DNA of 64,000 bases from Tenrec ecaudatus (taxonomy: Eukaryota > Chordata > Mammalia > Afrosoricida > Tenrecidae). Of this stretch, positions 11,362 to 22,248 are shown piece by piece. Where the stretch lies: NCBI RefSeq assembly GCF_050624435.1, contig NC_134538.1, forward strand, positions 125,842,937 to 125,906,936, written 5' to 3'. The notes below the pieces were generated by a model that was not told where the DNA came from, searched no databases, and saw only the letters and a program-made list of their open reading frames with translations. Every line of letters begins with the position of its first letter. Within the stretch, counting starts at the first letter, position 1. Position numbers and translations under genes: made by a program.

Positions 11362-11552
11362 AGTCCTTGGTGGTGTGGTGGTTAAAGCTCTGCTTCTAGC
11401 TGCAGGGTTCGTGGTCTGAATCCGCCAGCCACTCCACGGAGCTCCATCGTGTCACAGGGTCCACAGTCCTAGAAGCCTTGTGGACTATCTCTACCTTGCC
11501 CTGTCGCGTCACTAGAAGTCAGAATCAACTCCACAGCAACGGGCCTGGTGTC
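11362..11552 (+). mobile_element. AfroSINE, sense
   Basis: Head ccttggtggtgtggtggttaaagc with A-box region, B-box side gggttcgtggtctgaatccgcc, and tail gaagtcagaatcaactccacagcaacggg. Full length. Confidence 0.9.
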
Positions 11553-12675
11553 ATACTTTCCCTTCATGGATGGAGGCAACTTTGTTATTTACTCAGCTTT
11601 TAAAAACAATGCATGCCAGGTGATACATCAAGGCACAATAATAAAATCTGAAAATTACCATATTGCAATCTCTAGCAGAATAATCTATCCAAGGGAAGGT
11701 TACGAATAAATACTAAAATCAATAGGTGCAAGGTTAGTTGGGAGCAGACTGTTTGTACAGTGCTAGCTGACTTGGCAATGGCAAAGGGAAGAAATGTCTC
11801 CCTTGGAAAGATCTACTGTTCCCAACTTACCATGGTGATCAAATTTAGCATCAGGAAGAGTGGAGCAATGAGATAGCATGTGCCTCCTAATACTGATGCA
11901 ACACGTAGGACATAGGGTCCCGTATGGAGTAGCCTTGCAAAGGGATGTCCTCTGAACCTACTGCTCTATCTCTGAATTGTCCACGCCACAAAAAGTGAAG
12001 ATTTCTAGACTGTTACAAATATTGCCAGGCTCTCATATCAAAAGAAGAACCAAAAAACAGAATTTTATATTCGTTGGAACAAACTGCTACAGATAATATT
12101 TCTGGGCCAATATGGAAAATTTGATTAGAGACTAGGTAGTGAATACCTGTGCTTCCACACAGAAGAGCTAAACAAAACCGGGCGAAATGCAAACATTCTC
12201 CAATAGTGTTAAACAAACAAACCCCACAAAAATAACTGCTGAAGCAAGGAACACCCATGGGGAGCAAGATTCTAAAGTAAGTAGAACTGGGAAGAGCAGT
12301 GCTGACTTGCAGTCTCTTGTCTTCAGGGGTATTTGCCAAACCATGGTTCAAGATAAGAGGCTGAATGCTCGGACTTTGCCAGAGCACAGGGTCATTGCAC
12401 TTGAACAGCTGATGTTAAGGTAGCAAAGAGTAGAGAGTAGACTCTTACAAGCAGACTGTTTTCTCTCAAAGACATTTGCCAAATCCAGACATTGCATGGG
12501 GCAATAGGCCAAATAGCAAAGGACATCTGAATGACATGGTAGGGTTTTCTGTAGTCTCGCTGGGCTGAAGGGAGGATGAGTGGTCATGTGTACCAGGGGA
12601 AGGTGCCCTGGAAACACATCAAGCTTTTAGTCAAAAACCTAGAAGGGCATGCTTTAGGACTAGGAGAGACCAGAG
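11553..12675. other. Unclassified non-coding DNA
   Basis: No gene or named repeat recognised. A 124-codon minus-strand opening at 12013-12387 has no recognisable features. Confidence 0.4.
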
Positions 12676-13115
12676 CCTGTTGTGCGGTGCGACTGAGTCA
12701 GCTCCAATCCAGAGCAACCCTATGGACTACAGAATGAAACACCACCCGGTCGTGTGCTGTCTTCACAAATGTTCTTATGGTTGAGCCCATTGTTGCAGCC
12801 ACTGTGTCAGTGCATCTTGCTGAAGATTTTGCTCGTTTTCACTGCCCCTCCACATTACCAAGCAGGATGTCCTTTTCCTGGGTCAGGAAACGTGATCACA
12901 TGTTTAAAAGTACCTGATGCCAGGTCCCACCACCCTCATGTCTAAGGATCAAGCTGGCTTCATGCCTAAGACAGGTTTGCTCATCTGGCAGTCCATTGTA
13001 CTTCCCATGTTCTTCACCAGCACACAGTTCAAATGCGTCAGTTCTCCTGTGGTTTTCCTTATTCACAACTCAATTTCACATGTGCTATGTGGTGACTGGA
13101 GAAATAATTTCTTCA
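12676..13115 (-). mobile_element. RTE (BovB-type) LINE 3' end, antisense
   Basis: Opens with the SINE-like tail (gcgactgagtcagctccaatccagagcaaccctatgg), then gagcccattgttgcagccactgtgtcagtgcatctt and ttaccaagcaggatgtcctt, the same RTE segment as at 5250. The reverse-transcriptase frame is thoroughly broken. Confidence 0.85.
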
Positions 13116-13151
13116 ATCCTCCTTTACAAAGACAACTGTCTCCTGAAGGGC

Positions 13152-13669
13152 TGAGATAGTTAAGGTTTATTGTGCCAACCTGGCCAATAAAAACATGCCA
13201 GATAAACTGAAAGGTGGAAAGATAAATGGTTTGGTGAGCTTCGCCTTTCTAGTTCTTGGTCTCTTGCTTTGTGATGGTCAGACCAGGGTGCTGCTGCCTT
13301 AGCCAGTTCCCTGCTTCATCTGGCAAGGCTCACTTCCTGTGAGACATCCCCGAGGAGAAGCCACATGGACCTGCCCTGATGCAGCCCTGGGTGCTGGAGC
13401 AGCCGTGTGGAGACCCCTGCCAGCACTGAAATGCTTACATGCTCACTGATTCGGCTTTCCTCCTGCAGTTGGCATCATTGCTTGTGTTTTGTGAGATGGA
13501 AGAGAACTTTGTAGATCGGTGTTGGACATATGGGCTAATGTTGGATTTATGTGCTTGGGCAGCACTGGGTTGGGATGATTTCTTCATGTACATTTACCCT
13601 TTATATAAAACTGTCTCCTATACATATGAGTTTCTGTGGATATGTTTCCCTAGCCTACCCAGACTCACA
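13152..13669 (+). mobile_element. Solo LTR, ERVL-like, sense
   Basis: Same family as the LTRs at 2036, 3376 and 4493. It starts at tgagatagttaaggtttattgtgcc, carries the TATATAAA box near 13599 and ends in ccctagcctacccagactcaca. I find no clean 5-bp target duplication. An open stretch of 100 codons inside it (13439-13741) runs past the LTR end and is chance. Confidence 0.78.
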
Positions 13670-14010
13670 CGAGGGCCATATTTAGATGACAGTGTCCAGA
13701 AACATAAAATTCAACGTTCCTCTCTGGTGACTCTGGTGTAAAGTACAGAAAACTTTCCTAGGAAAACCTCAACTGTCTTCTCTTCACATTTTTCTGCCCA
13801 GGACTAAACCAATTATTTGAGCGGAATAAGGAAATGCCCAGAATTGGCTTTCTCAGATCAAGGTTCAACCTCCTCTCATCCGCACGAAGGCTGGAGGACC
13901 TCAGCCTCGTTCGAAAGCCATTGCTTCTTAGAAACGGACGAATAAAATCAGGTGCATTTCCGAAGGAAGGAGGGGATGGCAAGTGAGTAGGTAATCAACA
14001 ATGTGGCCAA
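13670..14010. other. Unclassified non-coding DNA
   Basis: No gene or named repeat recognised. Confidence 0.4.
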
Positions 14011-14014
14011 ATGC

Positions 14015-14100
14015 ACTTGCTACTCATCAGTGTGTGACCTTGGGCAAGTTATTTAATTGTTCTAAGTCACAATTTTCTTGTGTGACAAAAAGGGGTTCCT
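14015..14100 (+). mobile_element. MIR SINE fragment
   Basis: The conserved MIR core wording tgtgaccttgggcaagttatttaattgttctaagtcacaattttctt is plain to see. Confidence 0.85.
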
Positions 14101-15498
14101 TGCTTTACGTAAACAGATATAGTTACAATAAAGTAGGTCCAAAATGCCAAAGGCTGGTATAATTATAGTGCCCCAAAGTTTGAATGGCTATTGCTGTCTG
14201 TCATGGCATTAAGTCCTTTCTTTGGTCATGCGTCTGTGGTCAGGGGCCTCTTTAAACATGGCTCCCCAACCCTTATGTCAGGGTGTGCTGCACCGTCCAA
14301 CAGAGTCGAGCTAGTAGACATCTTGTCTTGACCCTCCACATGCTACTGTATAAACTAACACCAGGGGGATTTCAGCACAGTGCAAACTGAAGCTTCGAGA
14401 AGACACCTCCCACCCTCCACACACATACAAAAGCCCTTCCTGGTGACCACATGCTGCCCTTCACACTTTACTCATTTAGTACTTTGCAAAGTTCTTTGAG
14501 CGGGCAGGTACACAGGCAAGCCAGTGACTGTACGCAGCCATGTCACGGGTTCAAGACCTTGTTTTATATTAGAAAATTTGGTGCAGGTAAATATGCAATT
14601 GGGATAATTTAATAAGATTGGTTAATATTCCAATCAAATTTATTGCAAGTAATTTACGACGGTATTGTATTTTTAAAGCAGCATAGAAATAATGTGAAGA
14701 ATGACAAAATGTTCATGGATTTTACAAATATATAAAATGCCAAAGGTGAAGAGAATTTCCATTTGAAGTGGTTGCCCAACCATCATCTTCTGCCTAGGAC
14801 GACTGCTACAGGAAAGCTGCAGGTACATTATGCTTCAGACTAAATAAATATTTTGACTCTTATTTTAAAATGCAAACATTAAGACTCCCAAGGAGTTTAG
14901 CAGATAATTGTTCTTGTTGGATACAAGGAGATAGGGAAGCAAGCCAGCAATGGATACACGTGGGGCAGGTAACAATCGTCAAAGTGCTGGAGGAAATGTC
15001 GCAAGTAAGGGGAAAGGAACCAGTAAACAGCCTGTTATCCAGGGTCATGTTGGTCAGCTTGGTCAAATTTCACAATAGAGAGCAGGGGCTGGAAGCCTGG
15101 ACTCTGTTATTAAACAGGTATGGCCAGGCCTTCTGCTAATCTAGGACCCTGGTCAACGCAATCTAAGCATTGGTTTTCCTAGTGCACAATGGGCTTATAT
15201 AATGGTGTCTTCTTCTTGTTGGGTCTGAGATGAGAATCGCGTTTAGGAAGCTAATGTAGGCAAAGTATTGGGCGCCATTCTTGACATAAAGTTAGGTGTT
15301 TAATAAATGTAGAGCAGAGCCTGGAAAAAGGACAGCATGCTCGGTGAAGTGGAGAGTAAATGAAAAACAAGGTAAACCCTTGATGAGATGGATTGACACA
15401 GCGGCTGCTGCAATGGCCTCCAACAGAAGAACGATTGTGTCCGAGAATGAAAATTCAAATATTTTCCTCTAAAAGGAGTGATAGAAAATGGTAATATT
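14101..15498. other. Unclassified non-coding DNA
   Basis: No gene or named repeat recognised. Overlapping 68- and 89-codon openings at 14860-15139 lie on opposite strands and look like chance. Confidence 0.4.
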
Positions 15499-15592
15499 GT
15501 CTACGGCCATACCACCCTGAACTCGCCCGATCTCATCTGAAAATGGTACTATTTCACCCTATCAAAGGTGGGAGACTTGGGAGACCTGGTAA
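15499..15592 (+). pseudogene. RNA5SP: 5S rRNA pseudogene
   Basis: The first 42 bases match 5S rRNA from its first nucleotide (gtctacggccataccaccctgaac...) with two changes. The middle, which should hold the internal promoter, is replaced by unrelated bases. A 5S-like segment (ggtgggagac...gagacctgg) returns before 15590. With the internal control region lost it should not be transcribed by RNA polymerase III. It could instead be the head of a 5S-derived SINE, but I see no second copy. Confidence 0.85.
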
Positions 15593-16958
15593 AACAAGGT
15601 CGCCCTATTGAGTTCTGCCTCTCCTGGGTTTCACTGGGCATACAACAAAGCCAGCTGACTAAGCAGGTTATGAGGTTGCAGAGACAAAGCAGACATGGAC
15701 TCAGCACTGTAAACAACTAGACAGCAAGACCGAGGCACAGGAAGTGTTTCCAGGTTAAAAATGAAACATCATAGGACTTACAAAGATACTCCAGGTTGTC
15801 CTCACTTCAAGGCCAGATAATTTACAAATGAAGGAGATCAACAGTTGATGGAAGAAGATTTTAGTCCAACTAATAGGGTTCAAAGAATAAAAATTTACTT
15901 GGTTTACGTCAAGTAAGGTTGCTGCCTTGCATTTTTAAATAACTTTTGAACAAGGCCTGCTGCATTTCATTTTGCAATGGGCCCTGCAAATTATGGAGCC
16001 AGTCCCTGCTGGGACCCATGGGAATAAAAAGGTAGGTAGGGAACATAAGGGAGGGGCTCACGACTTGCCAAGGGACAAGAGAATTGCCCTTGTGGTCTTG
16101 GGTCTGCCTGCCATGCTTGCTATGGCCAGCAAATTATCTTAACCTTTATGGCACAGAGCTTTGGAATTTTGCTTAATTTGCATAAATTATGGCTTTTGTT
16201 TGCCAACTTCTCAAGGACTTATCACTATATGACCTGTTTGTTGCCCTCTATTTGGTCGCAGCTATTTTTTTTTTTTGGCTTACATTACAACCGTCTAAGA
16301 GAGAGGAATTGTGGTCTAATCTCTTTGTATCCCTGTTGGGCAAAGCTTTCAGCTGTGCACCTCATTTTCAGCCGACCTATGCTCCTCACCCACCCCAGTT
16401 ATCAGTGCTGGAGACAGGAGGATGGTACAAGGTACTTGATCCTGGAGGGACAGTTGAAGAATTGCTACAAGTGGTCTCTGGGTGGAGATACCCACAGAAG
16501 GGACTGTGGGTGTGGTTGGCACCCTGAGATGTGGTCTATCTAGCAAGGGGGTAGCATTATAGGTGATCTTGAAAGATCAGTAAGCTATGAACACATGCAG
16601 TTCAGTGAGAAGGGCATTTTGGGGTCGTTTGAACTTGAGGACATGCTGGCTGTCTATAAATGAAGTAGGACTTTGAACACATAAGGAGCCTTTATCTATT
16701 TGATTTTTGAATGAAGAATGACTTAGGGCCTACAATGAAGAAGTTATACTGTATTCATATTTCATTGGGGAAAATCTTTCGAAAACACCTTGAGAAATGT
16801 CTAGGGTGTAAGTTCGCCGGGCTGGTGGTGGAGGTGGGGGGTCATCTACCCCTGCTGCTCCTGGCTTCCCTTGTCCGGGAAAAGAATGAAAGCTGCCCAC
16901 CAGGCCAGGCAGCAGAGGGACAATTTGACTGGAAACCCCTCTGTCCCTCCTTGTAGAC
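15593..16958. other. Unclassified non-coding DNA, possibly LTR-derived in part
   Basis: 15960-16560 has the look of a decayed LTR or retroviral remnant (open stretches of 112-131 codons in two overlapping frames, a run of 12 T at about 16266), but no domain can be named. Confidence 0.35.
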
Positions 16959-17025
16959 CAGTGGTTCTCAACCTTCCTAATGCCGCGACCCTTTAATACA
17001 GTTCCTTATGTTGTGGGGACCCCTG
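16959..17025 (+). mobile_element. SPIN (hAT) element, 5' end only
   Basis: Begins with the hAT terminal repeat cagtggttctcaacctt and continues cctaatgccgcgaccctttaatacagttcc, which is the SPIN 5' end, then is lost after about 66 bases. Compare the near-complete copy at 58344. Confidence 0.88.
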
Positions 17026-17504
17026 GAAGGGGTTGCTGTTGTAGACACTGAAGTAAGTTAAGCTTGTGAGGCTGGGGGCCTTCTCTGGAAAGTTCTCGAA
17101 GGTGCCAGGACCTCTTTAGAGATTTCTTATCTGATAACAGTGTACAAGGGTCTGAGCTGACTGGTTTTCCTGTTGTGATCTCTTGGGGCATCTCCAAATC
17201 TGTTGGCATCTATCCCACTCAACCACCTGCCAAGACGTTTATGCATCGCAGGCACAAATCTGAAATTCAGCCTGTCTCTACTCCCTCAAACGTCTGCTGA
17301 CATGAGGGGGGTTAGGGAAGGTGCTAAATGTTGTAGTAATCTTCCCTAAGCAGCCGATACGCTGAGCTCCGGGGTACACAGAGGCAGAAGATTTGTCCTA
17401 TTCTCATGGCCATCACAGGCTCACCAAGGTCAAGGGCCATGATAACGATCATGAGCAGGTAGAAAGACGAAGTATTTCCCTCTCCATGTTCTTAACTGCT
17501 CCCT
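17026..17504. other. Unclassified non-coding DNA
   Basis: No gene or named repeat recognised. Confidence 0.4.
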
Positions 17505-17675
17505 ACATCAACAAAGCCCACTGCCACGCCGACTCATGGCTACCCTGTGGGGTTTCTGAGTCTGAATCTTTAGGGAAAAGGGACAGCTTCCTCTCTCTTC
17601 CACAGCCTGGCTTGTGGGTTTGAACCACCACCTGGTGGTGCGTCACCCTCTGTCTAAGCCACAGCGCCACCTACC
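17505..17675 (-). mobile_element. AfroSINE, antisense
   Basis: Tail wording (caaagcccactgccacgccgactcatggctaccctg) then gtgggtttgaaccaccacctggtgg and the head (...ccacagcgccacc). Full length. Confidence 0.88.
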
Positions 17676-17834
17676 GTAGAACCTGTGGACTGGTGACCAG
17701 AGGAAGCCAGCCAGAGATAAGAAACTCAAATAATTCCTACTAAAATAGTTAGCAATGGAAAAGGGTAAGACTGCACGCTGTCAACAGTGGGACGCTGTGA
17801 GACCCAGGAAAAGACAGAAACCCTGGAGCGTTCT

Positions 17835-17940
17835 GGAACTCATTGGTTTCACTGTATTAACTCATTTAATCTTCACAGTAAGCTCTGGGCTAAGTGCCAT
17901 CCTTATCCTCACTTTACAGGTGAACACAAGCAAACTTTAA
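17835..17940 (-). mobile_element. MIR SINE, antisense
   Basis: ttaactcatttaatcttcacagtaagctctgggctaagtgccatccttatcctcactttacaggtgaac is the reverse complement of the MIR central and 3' parts. Confidence 0.75.
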
Positions 17941-19829
17941 TGCAACGATGATAAAAGCTACACTGCAGATGTGTATAAAGTGCACACAGTTGAGGACTTG
18001 ATTCATTAGAAATTTGATGATTGGGTTAAGACTTCCAGGCAACAATAATAACTGATCCAAGATTTGAAAGAGTTTTCTGAAAGGGCTTTTCTCAGCTAAA
18101 AAAGAAAAACAGATTTCTTTTCCTGACCAGGAGAACAATATAAGCAAAGGCAGAGAACAATGGAATACGTTCCTTCCAGAGCAGTCACAGTCCAATCTGG
18201 CTGAATTCAGAGCGCAGGGCATGAGGAGGGGGTGGCATTAGTGAAGATACCAGGCCTTGAACTTGAAGTCATGCATAGGAATGTGGACTCTTCTGCAAGC
18301 ACCGGGATATTGCAGAATGTTAGGAATAGGGGGATCGATGGCCAGAGGAATTGACGGAGGTCTTGCTTATGGGGGTGGTACATTTGCCCACGGGTATTGG
18401 TGATTGTTGCGCAACATGATAGATGTAATTGGTTTTATCGAACCATACACATGAGAAATGTTGCACCAGCAAATGCTGTGCTCTTTATATTTTTTCAACA
18501 ATAAAATAAAGCAAGCAAGCTCTAGCATGAGAATGGAGGACAGAGGAAGAGTGAGGTTGGAAGCAAAGAGACAAAAGACAAAGAAAGGAAAGGACAGCAA
18601 TGGTGACAAAATAGGAAACGGACTCAACCTACACCCCACGGGTAACACCGAGGAAACGTGTGGAGCCTTGGCAGAAGAGAGAAGACGTCCTCAGCGTGGC
18701 CCGAGCTGGAGGGAGCTCAGGGGTGAACTGAGAATGGCTCAGGGCCAATGACGGCTGCTGACATGAAGGATGATTGTAAAGCAGCGTTTTCACATGTTGG
18801 TGACCGCAGTCAAGAAGCCTAATCAAAATGTCCTACTTTGACAGATGGACTACGAGAGTGGGGCGCAGCAAAAGAATGGGGGTGGAGGAGATCAAGCGGT
18901 GAGGAAAGGAGAGATGGAAGATACAAGGGCAAGCTCAGAGCCCGAGGGGAAGAGCGGGATGAAGTAAGCTGATAGTAAGCACTGGCGAAAGTCCATTGCC
19001 CTCTCTTCTTCGTTCCTTCATTCTCTGCATGAAGGCTGAGAAACGAATAGTCAAGAAGTGATCTCTCCACTTAGTGAAACTAGTGAGACATCACCCCATC
19101 CCCTTTTACTTCTGCAACCTAGCTTTACGTTCTCCTTAATGTGGGGAAGGAGAAATGAGAATCAGAGCGTCACTTGTGTTGTCATGGTAATCGCCTGAGC
19201 TTGCCCATATAGATATCGTTTTCAACCAACTGGCTACTATTCCTACCATCTTAAGTCTTCTTGATCACACCGGTTTATCATCATGGAGACAACGCTCTCT
19301 GCATTCTAATGATGCCTTCTCTTGAGAGGCAGAGAACCCCGACAGTGAGCCAGTCCTTGGTCAGCATTTGTCAAACGGAATAGGCCTCAGACGCCTGCGC
19401 TTCGGGAGGTCGCGGATCTTTTTATATTCCGCCTTTTCCTTACTATTAGCTCACTGTCGAGTCAGTACGACCCGGTGGGGAGAAGAGCCGTGTAGCAGAA
19501 AACAAGGATGCTGCAAGAAATTCTAGGCTACAGGCATGATGGGAGCTTAAGGAAATACCAGGAAGTTGTTGGCAATAGTACTGGGATGTGCTCGACTGCG
19601 TCTCTTGCCTGGCTCTGACAGAACTGGAGAATCGGATTTTTTTTTTTTCATTCTCAAAGCAGACTACGGTGTGCTAAGTACAAAGTCAGCAGGTCTGGGA
19701 CACCCTGTTCTATAAACGTCTGTCATAGACCAAAATAACCCACATCTTCAGTGACCAAATTTTCACAGCTATGCACAATGCTTCCTAGTTTTAGTTTAGA
19801 ATCGCCAACAAAGTTCATGCATTTCAGTT
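17941..19829. other. Unclassified non-coding DNA
   Basis: No gene recognised. A short AfroSINE-like tail (actgtcgagtcagtacgacccggtgggg) lies near 19455-19485 and a T12 run at 19637-19648. 18500-19000 is purine-rich on the plus strand, which opens many spurious minus-strand frames. Confidence 0.4.
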
Positions 19830-20190
19830 TCCAATGCTTAAAAACACTTTTAAAAATACAAGGAATATAAGTGTGTTGTAGAAAATACAAATAAACAGGA
19901 AGAAGCAATTAAAAGCCACCTCTAGTCCTAGCTTCGCTCAATGAAAACCACTAGTAACATTTTGTAATCGCTCTATGGACACATATATTTTTCTTATTTT
20001 TAGAAGCATATGTTCTATACTGCTTGCAACTATTTATTTTCATACCAATATTTTGTGCGACATTAAGAAGACCATGGATATGGCTTTACATCATTCTTAT
20101 TCATTATATTATATTCTCCCTATAAATATTACAAGTGATTGTTTTAATCTGATTGTATTCATTTCCATCTTTTTCTGCCTACATTTTTCC
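19830..20190 (-). mobile_element. Old L1-like 3' region, antisense
   Basis: Wording such as aaccactagtaacattttgtaatcg...tatggacacatatatttttctt resembles antisense old L1 3' ends. No ORF. Low certainty. Confidence 0.4.
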
Positions 20191-20879
20191 CTCTTAAGTA
20201 CCATATTATTCCTTTACTTTTATTTGCCCAGGCAAATAGAGCCTGTATGTTTATTCCTGGCTCGGCTCTTCTCTCTTACTAGGAAAACCCAATCTTACAT
20301 TAACCCAACCCATGCTTCCCTCCCCAGACCTCCAACTGCGTGACCCACTGCCAAGTACTCTTTCAGCTTCTGCCCTAAACAAGCTCATGGTCAGTCATCT
20401 AGCTCTTTTGAGAAGAGCAACTTGTTAACAACACTCTGCAGCTCTCATTCTTGTAAGACGCCAGACAACTTTTTTCCTTCTAAGCAATACTTCCAAACCC
20501 AACCATTTCACTAGTATGTGCTTCTGGAAAAAGAATGGAGAAAGGGGGGCGGGTGGGGGGTGGGCGGAACTAGGAAGACAGAAAGAATGGTTTGCTGTGA
20601 ATCCACTGCCACCATGAAACAACCTAAGGACTATGACCTATTGGTGCTTGATCTGTAATGTCGGCAGTGTTTTATATGAAAGCCAGTTCTGTTTCTCTTT
20701 CGTTGCAGGTCTGTAATTGTGGGTAAATGGAGAGCAGAAAAGCACTAGGCCATTCGGTGTTGCTGACACATTGGTAATTCACTGACGTCCCACAATGTTC
20801 TTGGTGGGTAAGGAGAATCACTAAAGAAGGCTATCTGATCTCACAGACTGGTGAGAAATGGTTGAGTAAAATTGTATAT
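20191..20879. other. Unclassified non-coding DNA
   Basis: No gene or named repeat recognised. Confidence 0.4.
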
Positions 20880-21115
20880 TCTGGGATGAGTTACACACTT
20901 CTCCACACATTAAGTACTGGATCTGTAAAATGAAGGGTTGGGAAAACCAAAACATATAATGTGAAAATTAAAAATAAAAACCTAAACGTGTACACAGTAA
21001 GTACTCAATAAACTTAGTACCCAATAAAGATAGCACATTCTTTTCAGTTGGTACTAGTTAGTGTTGGGCTCATGGCACACACTCAATAAATGTTATAGAA
21101 TAGATATGGATTGAA
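20880..21115 (+). mobile_element. MIR-like SINE remnant
   Basis: ggatctgtaaaatgaagggttggg and two ...actcaataaa... tails resemble MIR 3' halves, possibly two fragments. Confidence 0.5.
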
Positions 21116-21149
21116 TGTAATAAATGTGCTACACCAGATTTATGTTACT

Positions 21150-21609
21150 TGTGTTAGTCTGGAATGACTAGAGAAACAAATCCAGAGATACTCAGATATA
21201 TGTAAGAGAGCTCTATGTCAAAGAGTAATTGTATATTACGAAAACATCCCAGGCCAGGCCAGATCAAGTCCATATGTCCGATATTAGCCCAGAAGTTCAA
21301 TACTAGTCCATAAATCACTCTTCAGACTCACACAGTCACATGCAATGATGCAGAATGCAGGAAGTTCACAGGCTGATGGGTGAATCCAATGGCAGTGGAT
21401 GTATCTCCAGGGCTCAGGTTGCCATCATTGTGGCTCCATGTGGCTTGTCAATAGAAAGGTGAAGCAGAGAAGAGAGGGGACATTCCCAGAATCCTCATGA
21501 GAAGGCCATGCCCACAGGAGGCATCATCAGCTGTGACCTGATTGACAGGCCAGCCTCCACCCTTTCACTCTTAAAACCTTCAAGTTGACATAAGACTATA
21601 ACTAAAACA
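21150..21609 (-). mobile_element. Solo LTR, ERVL-like subfamily B, antisense
   Basis: Opens with tgtgttagtctggaatgactagagaaacaaatcc, the reverse complement of the LTR 3' end, and closes in agttgacataagactataactaaaaca. Flanks ttact (21145-21149) and ttgct (21610-21614) match at four of five positions. It is most like the LTRs at 23698 and 60297, and is 460 bases long, so somewhat deleted. Confidence 0.8.
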
Positions 21610-21799
21610 TTGCTTCAGACTAGTCAATAGTATGATGAAATAAACAAATAACTAGGCCAAAATCGATAGTGTGAGTCCACATTTCTCCAAGGAAATATCT
21701 GAGTAAAACTGGGGTTGTCTCAGGACAACCATGCCCAAATACTCTGATTATTGGAAAACAACATCCCTCTTCAAAAGTAAATAAGAATTATCTTATTTA

Positions 21800-22031
21800 G
21801 GTTGGTGCCAGTCAGCTCTACAGAGCCTGGTCAATCTTTGGTGAATGACAGTGTTTTCATTGTAAATCAGGTGGAGGTTTACAGTTCAGGTAATCAACCT
21901 TGGATTCAACAGTTTAAACTACTCACCACCCCTAATAGTTTACTCTTCAACTGATCCTTGATTTCTCTTCTCCCTCATATGGACTACTCTCTTCCACCTC
22001 ATTCAAGCTTACAGCCATCAACAGTGTAGGC
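21800..22031 (-). mobile_element. Old L1 3' UTR segment, antisense (left of the hAT insertion)
   Basis: The position, directly left of the hAT element that sits in antisense L1 DNA, and the wording ggtggaggtttacagttcagg suggest this is the L1 3' UTR continuing from 22249 onward. Weak on its own. Confidence 0.4.
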
Positions 22032-22240
22032 CAGGGGTTGGCAAACTTTTGAGACGGAAGAGCAAATCATGTCTGTCACAATTTAAAAATTATTTGAGAG
22101 CCATAAATATGTATTTACATTTTAAATCACCATTATCTGATACCATACTTTTTAATTTTTCAATTTGACTTGAGAGCCACATGCATGTACTGAAAGAGGC
22201 ACATACGGATTGAGCGCTTCAGTTTGCTGACTGACCCATG
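22032..22240 (+). mobile_element. Non-autonomous hAT element (Charlie-like)
   Basis: A 209-base element with hAT-type inverted ends: caggggttggcaaactttt at the left and agtttgctgactgacccatg at the right. Flanks gtgtaggc (22024-22031) and gtctagcc (22241-22248) match at six of eight positions, as expected for the 8-bp hAT duplication, and gtctagcc fits the preferred nTCTAGAn target. It contains no ORF and must have been moved by another element's transposase. Strand is arbitrary. Confidence 0.8.
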
Positions 22241-22248
22241 GTCTAGCC

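Noticed and set aside
16148-16543. 131-codon plus-strand frame as a retroviral gene
   Set aside because: No domain, motif or flanking LTR could be tied to it, and a second overlapping frame is just as open.
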